Positions 1 to 8,787 of a stretch of 64,000 nucleotides of DNA are shown here, in pieces. The notes under the pieces are model-generated. The model saw only the letters and a list, made by a program, of their open reading frames with translations, was not told the DNA's origin and made no database searches. The stretch's first letter is position 1. Each line of letters starts with the position of its first letter. Source of the stretch: Bryobacteraceae bacterium (GTDB taxonomy: Bacteria > Acidobacteriota > Terriglobia > Bryobacterales > Bryobacteraceae). The stretch is from positions 186,001-250,000 of the forward strand of contig JAIEMJ010000003.1 of assembly GCA_019752335.1 (NCBI GenBank), read 5' to 3'. Both the position numbers and the translations under genes were made by a program.

Positions 1-2634
1 TATGGCAACTTCGAATCCTTGCGTTTAAAGCAGCAGAACCTGCAGTTGCGCACGGTGCTGGTACCTGACGCGCGGGCGGGTAACTTTCTCTACCGGCCAA
101 CCGGTGGCGGGGCCATCCAGTCTGTAAATGTGCTGGCCGCGCGCAACCTGACGGCCGATCCCACCATCCGCGCGATGATCGCCTCGCTGCCGAACCCCAA
201 TAGCACCGACGCCGGCGACGGCATTCTCACCAGCGGGTATCGATTCAACGCGCGCGCGAATACGGTACGCGACCAGTTTGTGAATCGCTGGGATTACTAC
301 CTGAATTCGTCGAATAGCTTCACGGTGAGTTACAACCGCACCTCGGAATATAATGACCGGCCAGATATCAATACCCGCTTCTACGACGCCGTGCCGCCGA
401 ACTTTACCGACACCACTCGTAACTTCATGAGCGTTGGCTGGCGCTCCACCATCTCGCCCACGCTCACCAACGAATTGCGTGGTGGTTTTCTGCGCAGCCC
501 GAGCGTCTTTAATCGGGTGGACGCCGTACCTGCCTTGTTGGTCACTGGCACGGGTACGAATATCTTCAACCTGCCGCAGAATAACTTTCTCTCCCAGGGG
601 CGCTTCACGAATACTTACTCGCTGCAGGACAATGCGAGTTGGCTTAAGGGGAAGCACACGGTCTCCTTCGGCATGCAGACCCAGTGGATTCGCACGGCTC
701 CCTACAACGACGCCGGTGCCATTCCCACGGCCACGTTGGGCTTGAGCGCCCAGAATAACAATGGCCTGAGCAACGCGCAGCTGCCCGGCGTTTCCCCACA
801 AGACCTGACGCGCGCCAATGACTATCTGGCGACGCTCGCCGGTTTTACCACGAACGTAACACAAACCTTCTTCGTCAACAATCCGTCCGAGGGCTTTGCG
901 AAAGGGATTGGCGAACGGCGTAACTTCGCTTACGATACTTGGGCACTCTACCTGCAGGACCAATGGCGCGTTCTCCCTCGCCTGACGCTGACGATGGGTC
1001 TGCGCTACGAATATTGGACGGTTTTGAAAGAGAAGAACAACCTCTTCCTGTTGCCCAATGCGGTGGATAACAATATCATCTCCACCGTGCTGAATCCGAA
1101 CGCCTCTTTCGACTTCGTCAACAAGAACGGGCGGCCTCTTTACAACTCCGACCGGAATAACTTCGCCCCGACCATCGGCTTCGCTTACGATCTATTTGGC
1201 AAGGGCAAAACCGCCCTGCGCGGCTCCTATGGTATTGCCTTCATCAATGACGACACGTTGACCGCGGTCCGCAATAACGCGAATACCAATGGCGGCTTGA
1301 GCACTTCGGCCACGCAGGTAAATCTGGTCAACACGCTGGCTAATGTGCCGTCGCTCTCGGTGTCGCCATTTGTGACGCCGATTGGCTTGCCCGCGCTCTA
1401 CCGGGCGAATCCGCAAGTGGCCTTGGGTTCACCAGAATTCAGTCTGGCGACGCCCTACACCCAGATGTACACGCTGGGCATTCAGCACGAAATCAAGGGC
1501 ACGATTATCGAAGCCCGGTACGTCGGTAACCACGGCACGAAGTTGCTGCGCGCCTTCGACTATAACCAGGTCGATATCCGCCGCAACGGCTTTTTGGATG
1601 ACTTCCGCCGCATCCAGGCCAACGGCAATAACCCCAATACCCCGGGGTTGACTGTGGTGCCGAATCTCGTGAATCCGAACCTGGGTTCGGCGCTTAATCA
1701 ACAGTTGCTCCGCCAGGGCGAGGCCGGCACGCTTGGTTCCAACTTACAGGTGAATGGGCAACAGGGCACAGTCCGCTTCTTCCAGAATCAGAATGCGTTG
1801 GGCGCCAACGTCATCGCCAATGGTGCGAATAGCACCTACAACGCTTTGCAACTCGAAGTCCGCCGCCGCGCGAAGGGTGTCTTTTTCCAGGCCAATTACA
1901 CCTGGTCGAAGGTCCTGAGCGACACGGCGGGTGACGACCAGAACCGCTTCGAACCCTTCCTCGACAACGGCAATAACTCGCTCGAACGCGCCCGCGCGCC
2001 GTTCGACTTGCGGCAGGCCTTCAAGTTCAACGTCACCTATCAACTACCTTTCGGTGCGGGCCAACGCTTCTCCTCCAATCGCGCGGTGAATCACGTGATT
2101 GGCGGCTGGACAGTGTCGGCGGTGCAGAGCTTCCTGTCCGGGTTCCCGTTTTCCGTCGTCTCGAATCGCGGCACGCTGAACCGGGCTGCGCGTTCCAATG
2201 CCGGCCGCAACACGGCCACGACGAACCTTACTTACGGCGACATCACCAACAAGGTCTTCGCATTAAACAAGACCGAGGGCGTGCTCTTCGTCAACCCGGG
2301 CTACACACTCGCCGGCCGCGGCGTGAACCCCGATGACAATCTCTCGTTCCCCAATCAGGCCTTCTTCAATCCGAAGGCCGGCTTCGTGGGCAACCTGCAA
2401 CGGCGCATGTTTAGCGGCCCCACGTCGTTCTCGCTCGACATGGCCCTGCTGAAGCGCATCAACTTCAACGAGCGCCATTCGCTCGAATTCGGCGCCCAGG
2501 CCTTCAACCTGCCGAATCGTCCGTCGTTCACCATCGGCGTGGAGCAGGACATCAACAGCGTAAACTTCAACCGCATCACCGGCGTCAACGTCGGCGCGCG
2601 GAATCTGCAGTTCAGCCTGTACTACCGCTTCTAA
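1..2634 (+). CDS. TonB-dependent receptor, Oar-like (5' end outside window)
   Basis: This is the C-terminal part of an outer-membrane TonB-dependent transporter of the Oar-like family expanded in Acidobacteriota, which probably imports oligosaccharides or other large substrates. The frame is already open at base 1, so the signal peptide, the carboxypeptidase-regulatory-like domain and the plug are missing. About 877 residues are visible. They alternate short amphipathic strands with Asn/Gly-rich loops, contain barrel stretches such as LYLQDQWRVLPRLTLTMGLR, and end in FSLYYRF, with the terminal aromatic residue recognised by the Bam machinery. The convergent LysR gene begins 23 bp after the stop. 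The substrate cannot be inferred from this part. Confidence 0.88.
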   Translation, partial: YGNFESLRLKQQNLQLRTVLVPDARAGNFLYRPTGGGAIQSVNVLAARNLTADPTIRAMIASLPNPNSTDAGDGILTSGYRFNARANTVRDQFVNRWDYYLNSSNSFTVSYNRTSEYNDRPDINTRFYDAVPPNFTDTTRNFMSVGWRSTISPTLTNELRGGFLRSPSVFNRVDAVPALLVTGTGTNIFNLPQNNFLSQGRFTNTYSLQDNASWLKGKHTVSFGMQTQWIRTAPYNDAGAIPTATLGLSAQNNNGLSNAQLPGVSPQDLTRANDYLATLAGFTTNVTQTFFVNNPSEGFAKGIGERRNFAYDTWALYLQDQWRVLPRLTLTMGLRYEYWTVLKEKNNLFLLPNAVDNNIISTVLNPNASFDFVNKNGRPLYNSDRNNFAPTIGFAYDLFGKGKTALRGSYGIAFINDDTLTAVRNNANTNGGLSTSATQVNLVNTLANVPSLSVSPFVTPIGLPALYRANPQVALGSPEFSLATPYTQMYTLGIQHEIKGTIIEARYVGNHGTKLLRAFDYNQVDIRRNGFLDDFRRIQANGNNPNTPGLTVVPNLVNPNLGSALNQQLLRQGEAGTLGSNLQVNGQQGTVRFFQNQNALGANVIANGANSTYNALQLEVRRRAKGVFFQANYTWSKVLSDTAGDDQNRFEPFLDNGNNSLERARAPFDLRQAFKFNVTYQLPFGAGQRFSSNRAVNHVIGGWTVSAVQSFLSGFPFSVVSNRGTLNRAARSNAGRNTATTNLTYGDITNKVFALNKTEGVLFVNPGYTLAGRGVNPDDNLSFPNQAFFNPKAGFVGNLQRRMFSGPTSFSLDMALLKRINFNERHSLEFGAQAFNLPNRPSFTIGVEQDINSVNFNRITGVNVGARNLQFSLYYRF

Positions 2635-2657
2635 CCTCGCTAGAGAGCAGGTGGAGG

Positions 2658-3572
2658 TCACCTGGCAGCGACGGTCTCCATCTGATGCGACAACCCGGCT
2701 TCTAACATCTCCAAAAATGCACTTACTTTCGGGGGAGTGACGTGCCGGGCCGGATAAACAGCAAAAAATTCCACGCACGGCGGCCTCCAATCCGGGAGCA
2801 CGGGTGCGAGGGCTCCGACATCCCGCGCAAGGAAATGAGGGATGCTGGCAATGCCCAGGTCAGCGGCGGCGAGTTGAGCTGCTACCACCGGATCAGCAAC
2901 CGCCAGGCGAGGCTCGAATGAGACTTCTTGCTTCTTGCCGTTGCCGTCGGTTAGCTGCCATTTCGCTCCCTCTGGCTGTCTACTGATGGAAATCAAGCTG
3001 TGACCGGGAAGGTCTCGAAGGCTCTTCGGCGCGCCGCGTTCCCCCAAATATGATCTTGAGGCGAATAAGCCCTGGGATACTTCACCGAGCTTTTTCACCA
3101 CATAAGAGGAGTCGTCCATCCTTGCAGTTCTGATTACGATGTCGAGGAGATGCGCCACCGGGTCAATCCTTCCGGGAATGGCCAGTTCGACTTGAACTTC
3201 CGGATAGCGGCGGCAGAAGGAGGGCAGCAGCGGGGAAAGGAAACTCCGCGCGAAGGTCACCGGTACGCCGACTCGCAGGAGGCCCCGCGGCTCGCTCCGG
3301 TACTGAGTGACGGCGCGCTCAGCGTCCTCGATCTCGCTCAGAGCCCTTTGGCAATACGTGAGGAAAAGGGCTCCCGCTTCCGTTAGCGCCAGCCGCCGGG
3401 TCGTACGCTGAATCAGAGTCGTGCCCAGGCGCGTTTCGAGCATCCTGAGATGCTGGCTCAGGGTGGATTTCGGTATGCCCAAGGCCTTTGCCGCATGGGT
3501 AAAGCTTCCTGAACGCGCGACCCAAAAGAACGACTTCAGGTGGTTTAGATCCGCTTGCCTTGATTGTTCCAT
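2658..3572 (-). CDS. LysR-family transcriptional regulator
   Basis: A 304-residue DNA-binding regulator of normal LysR length. Residues 8-66 form the winged helix-turn-helix (SGSFTHAAKALGIPKSTLSQ, then a recognition helix and RRLALTEAG). Residues from about 90 to 295 match the LysR effector-binding fold and include the hinge segment RGLLRVGVPVTFARS. The gene is divergent from a quinone-oxidoreductase-like gene with 130 bp between starts, the usual regulator-target arrangement. A TAAACT hexamer nine bases before the ATG (3587-3582, minus strand) overlaps an interrupted palindrome, which fits autoregulation. The effector is unknown. Confidence 0.9.
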   Translation of the reverse strand: MEQSRQADLNHLKSFFWVARSGSFTHAAKALGIPKSTLSQHLRMLETRLGTTLIQRTTRRLALTEAGALFLTYCQRALSEIEDAERAVTQYRSEPRGLLRVGVPVTFARSFLSPLLPSFCRRYPEVQVELAIPGRIDPVAHLLDIVIRTARMDDSSYVVKKLGEVSQGLFASRSYLGERGAPKSLRDLPGHSLISISRQPEGAKWQLTDGNGKKQEVSFEPRLAVADPVVAAQLAAADLGIASIPHFLARDVGALAPVLPDWRPPCVEFFAVYPARHVTPPKVSAFLEMLEAGLSHQMETVAAR

Positions 3573-3574
3573 TA

Positions 3575-3593
3575 TCTGAACAGTTTATCCAGA
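3575..3593. promoter_or_regulatory. Candidate LysR box overlapping the lysR promoter
   Basis: The 19-bp element is TCTG-N11-CAGA, an interrupted palindrome with the spacing typical of LysR T-N11-A sites. It lies in the divergent intergenic region, overlaps the proposed -10 of the regulator gene, and sits just upstream of the promoter of the oxidoreductase gene. Binding by the neighbouring LysR protein is an inference. Confidence 0.4.
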
Positions 3594-3602
3594 AAGCGCA
3601 TA

Positions 3603-3631
3603 TTGTGCGGGCTGCCGTAATTTACTATTAT
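3603..3631 (+). promoter_or_regulatory. Candidate sigma70-type promoter of the oxidoreductase gene
   Basis: TTGTGC (3603-3608) and TATTAT (3626-3631) are separated by 17 bp, a good housekeeping-promoter match. It would give a leader of about 65 nt before the ATG at 3703. The proposed LysR site at 3575-3593 lies immediately upstream, where LysR activators normally bind. Confidence 0.4.
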
Positions 3632-3702
3632 GCAAACTTAGCCTCCCGGCAAGCCACAACGCGATCCGTGAGGCGCGAACTGATGTTTGGTGAGGACACA
3701 GA

Positions 3703-4656
3703 ATGAAAGCTGTTGTTTATAACGCCTACGGCGGCCGCGAAGTTCTCGCTCTCGAAGACTTACCGGAGCCCGGAGAGCCCGGAGCGGGCGAGTTGAGAAT
3801 TCGAGTCTTGGCTGCTTCGGTGAATCCGGTGGATCGCAAGGTCCGCGAGGGACAATTGAAGTTGATCGCCGGTAGGCATTTTCCGAAGCGGCCGGGGCTC
3901 GATTTTTGTGGAATCGTAGAAGCGGTTGGCGAAGGTGTTTCCGGCTACCACCCCGGCGATGTCGTTTTTGGCGGGGCGGGTAGTATGAGCGAAGGTGCGT
4001 TTGCCGAATATGTTCTCGTCAAGACCACTAGCGTTGCTCAGAAGCCCGCCTCCCTCGACGATGCGACTGCCGCGGGTGTTCCGGTGGTTGCGATCGCTGC
4101 GCTCCAGGCGTTGCGGGATTTGGCTAAAGTCAGGCCGGGAAACCGCGTGCTGGTCAATGGTTGCACGGGTGGAGTGGGCCTGTTCGCGCTGCAGTTAGCC
4201 AAGCAGTTCGGCGCAATCGTGACAGGTGTCTGCGGAACGGACGGTGTTTCGCTTGCCCGCCAATTCGGCGCAACCGAAGTGATCGACTACAAGAAGACTC
4301 CAGTAAGCGAACTTCCATCGAAATTCCAGGCGATCCTCGAACTGAGCGGAAAGTTGGCGTTCAACGACGCGGAAAACCTGCTCGAGGAAGGTGGCTTGTA
4401 TGTGGATTTCTCGCCCAGCCCAGCTGCGCTGATTGGAAACATGATCGCGAATCCGTTTCGCCATCACAAGCATGTATTTGCCATGACCGCAGCCAAGACT
4501 CCTGACTTGAATTGGCTCAGTGAACAGATTGACGCGGGAGAGTTACGCCCCGCGCCCACGGTGGTGTACCCCTTGGAACGCTTCCTGGAAGCTTTCACGC
4601 ATGCGGAAAGCGGCGGCGCGATTGGCAAGACAGTAGTCGAGTTGGCCAAGCGGTAG
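3703..4656 (+). CDS. NAD(P)H-quinone-oxidoreductase-like medium-chain dehydrogenase (zinc-free)
   Basis: A 317-residue member of the medium-chain dehydrogenase/reductase superfamily, quinone oxidoreductase branch, that probably reduces quinones or enones with NADPH in the cytoplasm. Residues 1-130 form the GroES-like domain (PGLDFCGIVEAVGEGV, PGDVVFGG). The Rossmann nucleotide-binding turn is at 152-161 (NGCTGGVGLF). The catalytic zinc ligands of alcohol dehydrogenases are absent, as expected for this branch. It is probably controlled by the divergent LysR gene and is followed after 15 bp by a small membrane protein that may be co-transcribed. Confidence 0.88.
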   Translation: MKAVVYNAYGGREVLALEDLPEPGEPGAGELRIRVLAASVNPVDRKVREGQLKLIAGRHFPKRPGLDFCGIVEAVGEGVSGYHPGDVVFGGAGSMSEGAFAEYVLVKTTSVAQKPASLDDATAAGVPVVAIAALQALRDLAKVRPGNRVLVNGCTGGVGLFALQLAKQFGAIVTGVCGTDGVSLARQFGATEVIDYKKTPVSELPSKFQAILELSGKLAFNDAENLLEEGGLYVDFSPSPAALIGNMIANPFRHHKHVFAMTAAKTPDLNWLSEQIDAGELRPAPTVVYPLERFLEAFTHAESGGAIGKTVVELAKR

Positions 4657-4671
4657 GATTACAGGCGCAAG

Positions 4672-5166
4672 ATGATCGAACAGACTTTTCATCTCATAGG
4701 ATATTGCTTCGGGCTGATGGCGTTCATCGCCATTTACCTGATGATTCGCCGCCCGTTACAAGCGGCTGGCCGGGAGAAGCACCTGCAAGCTCTGCTCGCG
4801 ATCCATTTTTTCCGGTACTTCGGTTTGACGGCCCTTCTGCCGGGCGTTTTCAATCTGGCTCCGGCGGGCTTCTCCTCGTCCTACCTGACTCAAATTGCCC
4901 TCGGCGATGTGCTTGCTGCTTTCTTGGCGTTGCTCGCTTTTCTGCTTCTTGAGGTGGGGTCGAAAGCTAAATTCACGGCGGTTTGGATATTCAACATCTT
5001 CGGGACTTTGGACTATCTGAATGCCGGCGCCCAGGTCACGCCAAGTATTCGGGACGCCAATGTCCTGGGTCCGTTTGGCTGGATCGTCATGACCGTCTTC
5101 TTGCCAGCTTGGCTCGTTAGTCACCTTTCGATCTTTCTCGTCTTGCGTCAGAGGCCAGGTTCCTAG
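4672..5166 (+). CDS. Small four-helix membrane protein, unknown function
   Basis: This 164-residue protein was not recognised as a named family. It shows four or five hydrophobic segments (roughly residues 7-25, 40-60, 75-95, 100-118 and 135-157) with short polar connections and no cofactor motif. It starts 15 bp after the oxidoreductase stop on the same strand and is probably in the same transcript, so it may belong to the same LysR-controlled stress or detoxification unit. Its stop is 5 bp from the convergent lysC end. Confidence 0.65.
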   Translation: MIEQTFHLIGYCFGLMAFIAIYLMIRRPLQAAGREKHLQALLAIHFFRYFGLTALLPGVFNLAPAGFSSSYLTQIALGDVLAAFLALLAFLLLEVGSKAKFTAVWIFNIFGTLDYLNAGAQVTPSIRDANVLGPFGWIVMTVFLPAWLVSHLSIFLVLRQRPGS

Positions 5167-5171
5167 CCTGC

Positions 5172-6593
5172 CTAAGCCCCCGGCTGACCCGCCATATGGC
5201 ACTCAGCATGGACGGCCTGCACCGCGCGCTCCAGACCGTCGCGGCGGACGACGATGGCGATGGTAAGCTCGCTGGAGCCTTGGGCGATGGCGATGATGTT
5301 CACCTCGTGGCGCGAGATCGCCGTGAAGATCCGCCCCGCGAGCCCCTTGCTGCCCTGCATCCCTTCGCCCACCACCGCCAACAGCCCCACGTTCTCGTCG
5401 ACGTCGATGGGGCGCAGGTAGCCGTGGGCGAGTTCCAGGGCGAAGCTCGACTCGATCGCCGTCATCGCCATGCCGAGCTCTTCCTTGCGCACCAGGAAGC
5501 AGAAATTCTGCCGGTAACTGGAGCTCGATAGCGCCAGCACCTCGGCGTTGACGCGCGAAAGGGCGTCGAGCGCGCGGGCCATGATGGCCGCGCCGTTCAC
5601 TTCGGCGCTGGCCGGTTCAATCGACACCAGCGCGACGTTGGCCATCGAGGTGACCGCGCGAGCGCCACCCGGGGCGGCGATGGTGGGAACGATGCGCGTA
5701 CCCGGTACATCGACGTTGAAGCTGTTTTTGCTCCACACCGGAATATTCTTTTCGACCAGCGGCGCGAGCGTCCGCGGATGCAGCACCTTGGCGCCGTTGT
5801 AGGCGAGTTCCGCCGCTTCGCGATAGCTGACTTCGGGCAGCACGACCGCGTCTTTCACCAAGCGAGGGTCGGCGCTCATGATGCCGTCAACGTCGGTCCA
5901 GATCCAGAGTTCGGCGGCGTCGAGCGCGCCGGCCAGAATCGATGCCGAGAAGTCCGAGCCGCCGCGGCCCAGGGTGGTGGGGCGGCCGTCCAGGGTCGCG
6001 CCGTTGAAGCCCGTTACGACGGGCAGTACGCCGCGATCGAGCAGCGGACCCAACGTGCTGGCGCACTTGTCGCGCGTCGGCTCCAGCAGGGGGGTCGCGT
6101 TGCCGAAGCAGGTGTCGGTGACGATGACGCCGCGGGCGTTCACGGCTTGCGACGGGGTGCCGGTGGCTTCGAGATACGAGGCCAGCAGCATGGCGCTCAA
6201 GCGTTCGCCGATAGCGACGGCTTCGTCGACCGAGCGTGGCGGGCGCTCGCCCAGCAGGAGGATGCCGCCGGAGATGCGGTCGAACTCCTTCATCAGTCCG
6301 TCGATCCGTTCGAGCGCGCCTTCGAGCGCCGCGGCCGGCAATAGCTCACGCGCCGTCTTCTCGTGGCGCTCGCGCAGATTCGACGCATGGCGCTCGACGC
6401 CTTCGCTATCGCCGGACTCGGCGCAGCGCAACGTCTCCAGCAACAGGTCCGTCACCTTAGACATCGCCGACACCACCACCACCGTGGGGCGCAAGGCCTT
6501 CTGCTCCACGCAAATGCGCGCGGCCACTTGCATGCGTTCGGCGCTGCCCATGCTGCTGCCCCCGAACTTCATCACCAAAATGCTATTCGACAT
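5172..6593 (-). CDS. lysC: Aspartate kinase
   Basis: Phosphorylates L-aspartate with ATP, the first step toward lysine, threonine, methionine and diaminopimelate. The start is placed at the ATG at 6593 because the protein then begins SNSILVMKFGGSS, with the family's KFGGSS nucleotide-binding signature near residue 9. Upstream residues in the same frame lie inside cmk and do not resemble the family. The 473-residue product has the amino-acid-kinase domain up to about residue 300, including GRGGSDFSASI, and two C-terminal ACT modules for allosteric feedback. Its start overlaps the end of cmk by 11 bp, indicating translational coupling. Confidence 0.93.
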   Translation of the reverse strand: MSNSILVMKFGGSSMGSAERMQVAARICVEQKALRPTVVVVSAMSKVTDLLLETLRCAESGDSEGVERHASNLRERHEKTARELLPAAALEGALERIDGLMKEFDRISGGILLLGERPPRSVDEAVAIGERLSAMLLASYLEATGTPSQAVNARGVIVTDTCFGNATPLLEPTRDKCASTLGPLLDRGVLPVVTGFNGATLDGRPTTLGRGGSDFSASILAGALDAAELWIWTDVDGIMSADPRLVKDAVVLPEVSYREAAELAYNGAKVLHPRTLAPLVEKNIPVWSKNSFNVDVPGTRIVPTIAAPGGARAVTSMANVALVSIEPASAEVNGAAIMARALDALSRVNAEVLALSSSSYRQNFCFLVRKEELGMAMTAIESSFALELAHGYLRPIDVDENVGLLAVVGEGMQGSKGLAGRIFTAISRHEVNIIAIAQGSSELTIAIVVRRDGLERAVQAVHAECHMAGQPGA

Positions 6594-7281
6594 GCTGACG
6601 GGTAAGACTCTTTCCATTCGAAGTACGCGCCCGCACGACGCGCAGAATTTCGTCCTCCACCTCAACGGGCGACAGACTACTGGTATCCAGATAAACGGCG
6701 TCCTCGGCTTGGCGCAAGGGCGAGTGGGCCCGGGCGCGATCCCGGCGGTCGCGGTCCTCGATTTCACGCACCAGGTCGTCCACGGAGACTTCCTGGCCGC
6801 GATCGGCTAGCTCCTGCGCGCGGCGGTCGGCGCGAATATTCGCGCTGGCGTCGAGGTAGAACTTCACCTGCGCCTCGGGAAAGACGACCGTGCCGATGTC
6901 ACGGCCTTCCATCACCACGCTGGTGCTTTCACCGAGCAACTGCTGCTTCTCGACCAGCGCGCGGCGGACGCCGGCGATGGCCGCCACTTTCGACGCCGCT
7001 TCGGAGATGGCGGGCTCGCGGATGGCGTCGCTGATGTCCTCGCCGTTCAAGCTGATCTTCCCCGGTCCATCGAGTTGTAGATCGGCGGAAACGGCGAGCG
7101 CCTCCAGACGGTGCATGTCCTCCAGTGAAGTTCCGGTGCGCAGCGCCCACAGCGCGATTGCCCGGTACATGGCGCCCGTGTCGATGTAGAGGAAGCCGAG
7201 GCGCGCGGCCACGGATCGGGCGATGGTGGACTTCCCGGCCCCGGCCGGTCCGTCGATGGCAACGATAATGATTTTGTCCAT
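6583..7281 (-). CDS. cmk: Cytidylate kinase
   Basis: Phosphorylates CMP and dCMP to the diphosphates in pyrimidine salvage. The 232-residue protein has the P-loop GPAGAGKST at 11-19, the substrate region FLYIDTGAMYRAIA, the GRDIGTVVFP motif, and the arginine-rich lid segment RDRRDRARAHSPL. Length and motif order are typical of bacterial CMP kinases. It is upstream of lysC and overlaps it. A divergent small TPR gene begins 42 bp away. Confidence 0.94.
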   Translation of the reverse strand: MDKIIIVAIDGPAGAGKSTIARSVAARLGFLYIDTGAMYRAIALWALRTGTSLEDMHRLEALAVSADLQLDGPGKISLNGEDISDAIREPAISEAASKVAAIAGVRRALVEKQQLLGESTSVVMEGRDIGTVVFPEAQVKFYLDASANIRADRRAQELADRGQEVSVDDLVREIEDRDRRDRARAHSPLRQAEDAVYLDTSSLSPVEVEDEILRVVRARTSNGKSLTRQHVE

Positions 7282-7323
7282 GAATGAAGGAGCTAAGTCA
7301 CCATTATCCGCTAGAATTAGAGC

Positions 7324-7710
7324 ATGATCCGTCAGTTCGTTCTGCTTACCGCTCTGGCCGCCTCTTTTCAGGCCACCTCACTGCTGGCCCTTGAACCCAA
7401 GGTGGTTACCGAAGCCGCCGCCATGACCAAGGCCGGCAAACACGCCGAAGCCATCGCCGCGCTGGAAGGCGCGTTGAAGACGTCGCCCAAGGACGCCGTC
7501 GCCCTCAAGACGGCGCTAGCGGACTCCTACACGGCGCAAGGCGAATCCATCATGTTTAACGAGCAATTGCCGCCCCGGCAGAAGTATGCGCCGGCGTTAC
7601 GCTCCTTCCGCAAGGCGCTCGAATACGACAAGACCAACGCCAAGGCCAAGGCCAACATCAAGACGATCGAAGACATCTACACGTCGATGGGCCGTCCGAT
7701 TCCGCAGTAA
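7324..7710 (+). CDS. Secreted or periplasmic small TPR-like protein
   Basis: A 128-residue protein with a Sec signal peptide (hydrophobic residues 5-22, ending ...LLALE), followed by helical repeats of the tetratricopeptide type (AGKHAEAIAALEGALKTSP, then YAPALRSFRKALEYDKTNAK). It has no enzymatic motif and is probably a scaffold. A TAGAAT hexamer lies at 7312-7317, six bases before the ATG, which predicts a leaderless transcript. The stop TAA is directly followed by the ATG of the next glycosyltransferase, so the two genes are probably co-transcribed. Confidence 0.75.
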   Translation: MIRQFVLLTALAASFQATSLLALEPKVVTEAAAMTKAGKHAEAIAALEGALKTSPKDAVALKTALADSYTAQGESIMFNEQLPPRQKYAPALRSFRKALEYDKTNAKAKANIKTIEDIYTSMGRPIPQ

Positions 7711-8787
7711 ATGCACGTCGCCATTCTGGGCACGCGCGGCATTCCGGGCCGCTACGGTGGCTTTGAAACCTTCGCCGACGAGCTCGCCCGGCGACTCGTC
7801 GAACGTGGCCATCGCGTGACGGTGTATTGCCGCGAACGCCACTCCGAGCCCAGCTACCGCGGCGCCGAACTGCGCTACCTGCCAACCATCCGGCATAAGT
7901 ATCTCGACACCCTTGCGCATACGGCGTTGTCCACGGGCCACCTGCTGCTAAATCGCGCCGACGTCGCGCTCTATTGCAACGCGGCCAACGCCATCTTCTG
8001 TTGGCTGCCGCGCTGCGTGGGGGTGCCGGTCGCGCTGAATGTGGATGGCCTGGAGCGTCACCGCAAGAAGTGGAACGCGGCGGCGAAGGCCTGGTACCGG
8101 CTCTCCGAATGGCTCGCCACCTTCTGCCCGACGGCCATCGTCACCGACGCGGCGGCGATTGAGCAGTATTACCGCGACGCCTACCAATGCCCCTCGACGA
8201 TGATCCCCTACGGCGCCGAGCCGCGTCGCGTGGAGACCGCGGCCACGCTGGCGGCGCTGGGGCTGGAGCGAGATCGCTACTTTCTCTACGTAACGCGCTT
8301 TGAGCCGGAGAATAACCCCCTGCTGGTGCGCGAGGCCTTTGAGACTTTAGAGACTTCGCTGAAGCTGGCGCTGGTGGGCGACGCGCCTTACGCGGCGGAC
8401 TACATTGCGCGCGTCCGGGCGACGAAGGATCCGCGGGTGGTGTTGCCGGGATATGTATTTGGTGAGGGATACGCGGAGTTGCAGTCGCACTGCTATGCCT
8501 ACGTCCACGCGACCGAAGTGGGCGGTACGCATCCAGCGTTGATTGAGGCGATGGGTCGCGGGGCGCTGATCCTGTATTTGGAGACGCCAGAGAACAGCGA
8601 AGTGGCAGGCGGGATCGGCTTGCCGTTTACGGCGTCGACGCTGCCGGCGGTGATGCAGCGCGCGCTCGAAATGCCAGCGGAGGAGCGCGCCCGCTGGCAG
8701 CAGTTGGCGACGGAACGGGTCCGCCAGCGGTACTCGTGGGAGGCCGTGACGGACCAGTATGAAGCGCTATTGGGCCGGCTAGTTTGA
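7711..8787 (+). CDS. Glycosyltransferase with DUF1972 N-terminal domain
   Basis: A 358-residue GT-B fold glycosyltransferase of the family 4 type. The N-terminal half carries the DUF1972 signature (AILGTRGIPGRYGGFETFAD), seen in rhamnosyl- and related sugar transferases for surface polysaccharide. The C-terminal half has the nucleotide-sugar site (GTHPALIEAMGRGALILYLE). It begins immediately after the stop of the upstream TPR gene. Its 3' end overlaps the convergent aminotransferase gene by 9 bp. The acceptor and donor sugar cannot be read from the sequence. Confidence 0.88.
   Translation: MHVAILGTRGIPGRYGGFETFADELARRLVERGHRVTVYCRERHSEPSYRGAELRYLPTIRHKYLDTLAHTALSTGHLLLNRADVALYCNAANAIFCWLPRCVGVPVALNVDGLERHRKKWNAAAKAWYRLSEWLATFCPTAIVTDAAAIEQYYRDAYQCPSTMIPYGAEPRRVETAATLAALGLERDRYFLYVTRFEPENNPLLVREAFETLETSLKLALVGDAPYAADYIARVRATKDPRVVLPGYVFGEGYAELQSHCYAYVHATEVGGTHPALIEAMGRGALILYLETPENSEVAGGIGLPFTASTLPAVMQRALEMPAEERARWQQLATERVRQRYSWEAVTDQYEALLGRLV

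Noticed and set aside
6594-6767. Longer start for aspartate kinase
   Set aside because: The extra 58 residues lie within cmk in another frame and precede the conserved KFGGSS start of the family.
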